This document shows, piece after piece, positions 6,961-8,791 of a stretch of 8,791 nucleotides of DNA; the first letter of the stretch is position 1; every line of letters begins with the position of its first letter. The notes beneath the pieces are model-generated. The model had not been told where the DNA came from. It searched no databases and saw only the letters and a program-made list of their open reading frames with translations. Where the stretch lies: the NCBI GenBank assembly GCA_002299195.1, contig DBOA01000180.1:1-8791 (forward strand), written 5' to 3'. The translations under genes were made by a program, and so were the position numbers. The stretch is from Sphingomonadales bacterium UBA658. Its GTDB lineage: Bacteria > Pseudomonadota > Alphaproteobacteria > Sphingomonadales > Sphingomonadaceae.

Positions 6961-6979
6961 GCAGTCGCTAGGCGACTGC
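6961..6979. repeat. Perfect 8-bp hairpin after trpA
   Basis: GCAGTCGC (6961-6968) and GCGACTGC (6972-6979) pair perfectly around a three-base loop. The hairpin is 23 bases downstream of the trpA stop in the direction of transcription. It could be a partial terminator or an RNA-processing or stability structure in the trpA-accD gap. No T-run follows on the minus strand, so strong intrinsic termination is unlikely. Confidence 0.5.
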
Positions 6980-7002
6980 TGCTCAGGGCTACGGTTTTGT
7001 AG

Positions 7003-7785
7003 TCAGCCACGCGCCGAAATGATAGCCGATTTCAACGAAGCCACATAATCCCGGACCGGACCAGCGGCGTTGACGCCGTGTGTGGCGACGAGTTCAACGA
7101 TTGCGGAACCAACGACAACGCCATCGGCAACGCGCGCGATGTTGGCGGCTTGTTCAGGTGTGCGGACGCCAAAGCCAACCGCGATGGGCAGATCGGTTTG
7201 GGCCTTTAGCCGCGCCACAGCCTCATCAATGCTGGTCTGCGCCGCGACTTGCAGGCCAGTGATACCGGCGACCGACACATAATATAGGAAGCCAGATGCG
7301 CCGTTCAGGACGGCGGGCAAGCGCGCGGTGTCTGTGGTGGGCGTTGCTAGGCGGATGAGGTCAATGCCCGCGCTGCGCAAGTCAGGGCCAAGCTCCGGGT
7401 CTTCCTCTGGCGGGATGTCGACGCAGATGACGCCATCAACGCCGGCTTTGTTGCATTCGGACGCGAACCAGTCACCGCCACGGATCGTCATCGGGTTGGC
7501 ATAACCCATCAGCACCAAGGGCGTGTCGGGATGGCGTTTGCGAAAGGCAGACGCGAGCGCGAAGATATCCGCTGTCGTGGTGCCAGCGTTCAGGCTGCGG
7601 ATATTTGCTTCCTGAATAACAGGGCCGTCGGCCATCGGGTCCGTAAACGGCATGCCAAGCTCAATAACATCCGCGCCACCCGCGACGAGTGCGTCGAGGT
7701 TTGCGGCAGTGTCGCCGTCACCCGCAGTGATGAAGGCGACGAGGGCAGGATGCGGTTTGGAGAAGGCGGTGGAGAGGCGGGTCAT
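7003..7785 (-). CDS. trpA: Tryptophan synthase alpha subunit TrpA
   Basis: Cleaves indole-3-glycerol phosphate to indole and glyceraldehyde 3-phosphate and passes the indole through a tunnel to TrpB. The product is 260 residues, slightly shorter than the 268 of the Salmonella enzyme, and is a TIM barrel. ELGMPFTDPMADGP (42-55) contains both catalytic acids, Glu42 and Asp53, equivalent to Glu49 and Asp60. VLMGYANP (91-98), YYVSVAGITG (168-177), the mobile loop that closes the site, and GFGVRTPEQA (204-213) with VVVGSAIVE (223-231), the phosphate-binding end, are all intact. The ATG at 7785 has GAGGGGG (7793-7799) seven bases upstream. It follows trpB after 55 bases that contain a palindrome and a short linking frame, and precedes accD by 150 bases. 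Confidence 0.97.
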   Translation of the reverse strand: MTRLSTAFSKPHPALVAFITAGDGDTAANLDALVAGGADVIELGMPFTDPMADGPVIQEANIRSLNAGTTTADIFALASAFRKRHPDTPLVLMGYANPMTIRGGDWFASECNKAGVDGVICVDIPPEEDPELGPDLRSAGIDLIRLATPTTDTARLPAVLNGASGFLYYVSVAGITGLQVAAQTSIDEAVARLKAQTDLPIAVGFGVRTPEQAANIARVADGVVVGSAIVELVATHGVNAAGPVRDYVASLKSAIISARG

Positions 7786-7844
7786 GCAACCACCCCCTCA
7801 TTATCCTGAACGTGTTTCAGGATAACCAAAGTCGAGGCGTTCAT
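7782..7844 (-). CDS. Possible 20-residue linking ORF between trpB and trpA
   Basis: An ATG at 7844-7842 overlaps the trpB stop as ATGA, and the frame runs 20 codons to a TGA at 7784-7782 that overlaps the trpA start as ATGA. The predicted peptide begins [12 protein letters not shown] and ends GVVA. It contains no Trp codon and is not a classic attenuator leader. I see no dedicated ribosome site, so it could only be read by re-initiation after trpB. The frame spans the palindrome at 7801-7825. It may be chance, or it may keep ribosomes on the message between the two genes. Confidence 0.25.
   Translation of the reverse strand: MNASTLVILKHVQDNEGVVA
7801..7825. repeat. Perfect 10-bp palindromic repeat between trpB and trpA
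   Basis: TTATCCTGAA (7801-7810) and TTCAGGATAA (7816-7825) pair perfectly around a five-base loop. It resembles an intergenic repeat (TCCTGAACTTGTTTCAGGAT type) that I recall as frequent in sphingomonad genomes, though only one copy is in this window. In the transcript the hairpin ends one base before the GAGGGGG ribosome site of trpA, so it could affect trpA initiation or transcript stability. Confidence 0.75.
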
Positions 7845-8791
7845 ATCGAAGTCCCCAGAGCCTCAGCGACAGTGAAGATATCCTTGTCACCACGACCGCA
7901 GAGGTTGGCGAGGATGATCTGGTCACGGTCCATCTTCTTCGCTTCGCGTTCCACCGCCGCAATTGCGTGGGCAGGCTCCAGCGCCGGAATGATGCCTTCG
8001 GTACGGCAGAGCAGCTGAAACGCGGCAAGTGCCTCAGTGTCGGTCACGCTGTCATAGCGCACGCGACCGATTTCCTTGAGCCAGCTATGCTCTGGGCCAA
8101 TGCCGGGATAATCGAGGCCAGCCGAAATCGAATGCGCTTCGGCGATTTGGCCATCGTCATCCTGAAGCAAATAGGTTTTGTTGCCGTGCAAGATGCCGGG
8201 GCGGCCGCCTGCAAGGCTCGCGGCATGTTCTTTTTCAAGACCATGACCCGCCGCCTCAATACCAAGCATTTGAACGTCTTTGTCGTCCAAAAACGGATGG
8301 AACAGGCCAATGGCATTTGATCCGCCGCCAATGGCAGCGACCAACAAATCGGGCAGGCGATTAATGCGGCTCAGCATTTGTGCGCGCGCTTCCTTACCGA
8401 TGACGCTTTGGAAATCGCGGACCAACTCAGGGTATGGATGCGGTCCGGCTGCGGTGCCGATGATGTAGAATGTGTCGTGGACATTGGCGACCCAGTCGCG
8501 CAGTCCTTCGTTCATCGCGTCTTTCAACGTGCCAGCACCGCTGGTGACGGGAATGACCTCCGCACCCAATAAGCGCATGCGGAACACATTGGGCTGCTGC
8601 CGTTCAATGTCCTTGGCGCCCATGTAAATGAAGCAAGGCAGGCCAAAACGTGCGCAGACGGTTGCCGTGGCAACGCCATGCTGGCCAGCGCCGGTTTCTG
8701 CGATAATCCGCGTCTTGCCCATGCGGATGGCGAGCAGTATCTGGCCAATGCAATTGTTGATCTTGTGCGCGCCGGTGTGGTTCAGCTCGTC
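7841..8791 (-). CDS. trpB: Tryptophan synthase beta subunit TrpB, 5'-truncated
   Basis: PLP enzyme that condenses indole with L-serine to form tryptophan; works as an alpha2-beta2 complex with TrpA. The frame is open from the window edge to the TGA at 7843-7841, giving 316 residues; some 80-95 N-terminal residues are missing. Fragment residues 1-14 ([14 protein letters not shown]) contain the PLP-binding lysine, Lys10. ETGAGQHG (32-39) carries the catalytic glutamate and the substrate carboxylate loop. GGGSNAIG (155-162) binds the PLP phosphate. [10 protein letters not shown] (297-306) is the C-terminal cofactor loop, with Cys298 where the Salmonella enzyme has Ser377, which contacts the pyridine nitrogen. 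The ATG at 8722 is an internal methionine, not the start, because the conserved sequence continues upstream. trpF probably lies beyond the window, as in relatives. Confidence 0.97.
   Translation of the reverse strand, partial: DELNHTGAHKINNCIGQILLAIRMGKTRIIAETGAGQHGVATATVCARFGLPCFIYMGAKDIERQQPNVFRMRLLGAEVIPVTSGAGTLKDAMNEGLRDWVANVHDTFYIIGTAAGPHPYPELVRDFQSVIGKEARAQMLSRINRLPDLLVAAIGGGSNAIGLFHPFLDDKDVQMLGIEAAGHGLEKEHAASLAGGRPGILHGNKTYLLQDDDGQIAEAHSISAGLDYPGIGPEHSWLKEIGRVRYDSVTDTEALAAFQLLCRTEGIIPALEPAHAIAAVEREAKKMDRDQIILANLCGRGDKDIFTVAEALGTSI

Noticed and set aside
6961..6979. Strong intrinsic terminator after trpA
   Set aside because: The hairpin is perfect but no T-run follows on the minus strand, so it is reported only as a structured repeat.
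6349..7002. 217-codon open frame on the + strand opposite accD
   Set aside because: It is antisense to well-supported accD coding sequence and resembles no protein I know; long antisense frames are common in GC-rich genes.
7782..7844. Trp attenuator leader peptide before trpA
   Set aside because: The short frame has no Trp codons, lies between trpB and trpA rather than before the operon, and has no alternate terminator structure.
1..8791. Defence system, mobile element, CRISPR array or other undescribed multi-gene system
   Set aside because: All but one of the genes belong to known housekeeping or transporter families in conserved order; no transposase, integrase, spaced repeats or target-site duplications were seen.

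Overview
This 8.8 kb window looks like ordinary chromosomal DNA from an alphaproteobacterium, most likely a sphingomonad (order Sphingomonadales). The grounds are the trpB-trpA-accD-folC gene order, the moderately high G+C content, the protein sequence style, and short palindromic repeats in intergenic gaps that resemble ones I remember from sphingomonad genomes. The genus cannot be fixed from the window alone. I see no CRISPR array, insertion sequence, prophage, toxin-antitoxin pair, tRNA or rRNA, and nothing that looks like a new multi-gene system.

Layout: (1) 1-1197, + strand: 3' part of a major facilitator transporter of the metabolite:H+ symporter type, cut by the window start. (2) 1217-1250: GC-rich hairpin between convergent genes. 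(3) 1261-2660, - strand: rluB then rsmD, two rRNA-modifying enzymes with a one-base stop/start overlap (TAATG). (4) 2661-2751: 91-base divergent gap. (5) 2752-4626, + strand: an AmpG-like permease followed by a small, AT-richer zinc-ribbon membrane protein of unknown function. (6) 4623-8791, - strand: trpB (5' end cut by the window edge), trpA, accD and folC, all in one direction.

How the genes work together: TrpB and TrpA form tryptophan synthase. AccD is the carboxyltransferase beta subunit of acetyl-CoA carboxylase and starts fatty acid synthesis. FolC makes dihydrofolate and adds its polyglutamate tail. The four minus-strand genes are a conserved housekeeping cluster in alphaproteobacteria, probably with trpF upstream of trpB. 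RluB and RsmD act on 23S and 16S rRNA during ribosome assembly. AmpG-family proteins import cell-wall muropeptides for recycling.

The most interesting signals are in the gaps of the trp-acc cluster. A perfect 10-bp palindrome sits directly beside the trpA ribosome binding site, inside a 20-codon open frame that joins trpB to trpA by ATGA overlaps at both ends. The trpA-accD gap holds another palindromic repeat that may supply the -35 element of an accD promoter. Also notable are a four-base TTAA that serves as the stop of two convergent genes, the AT-rich orphan gene beside ampG, and a Cys in TrpB at the position usually held by the PLP-contacting Ser.
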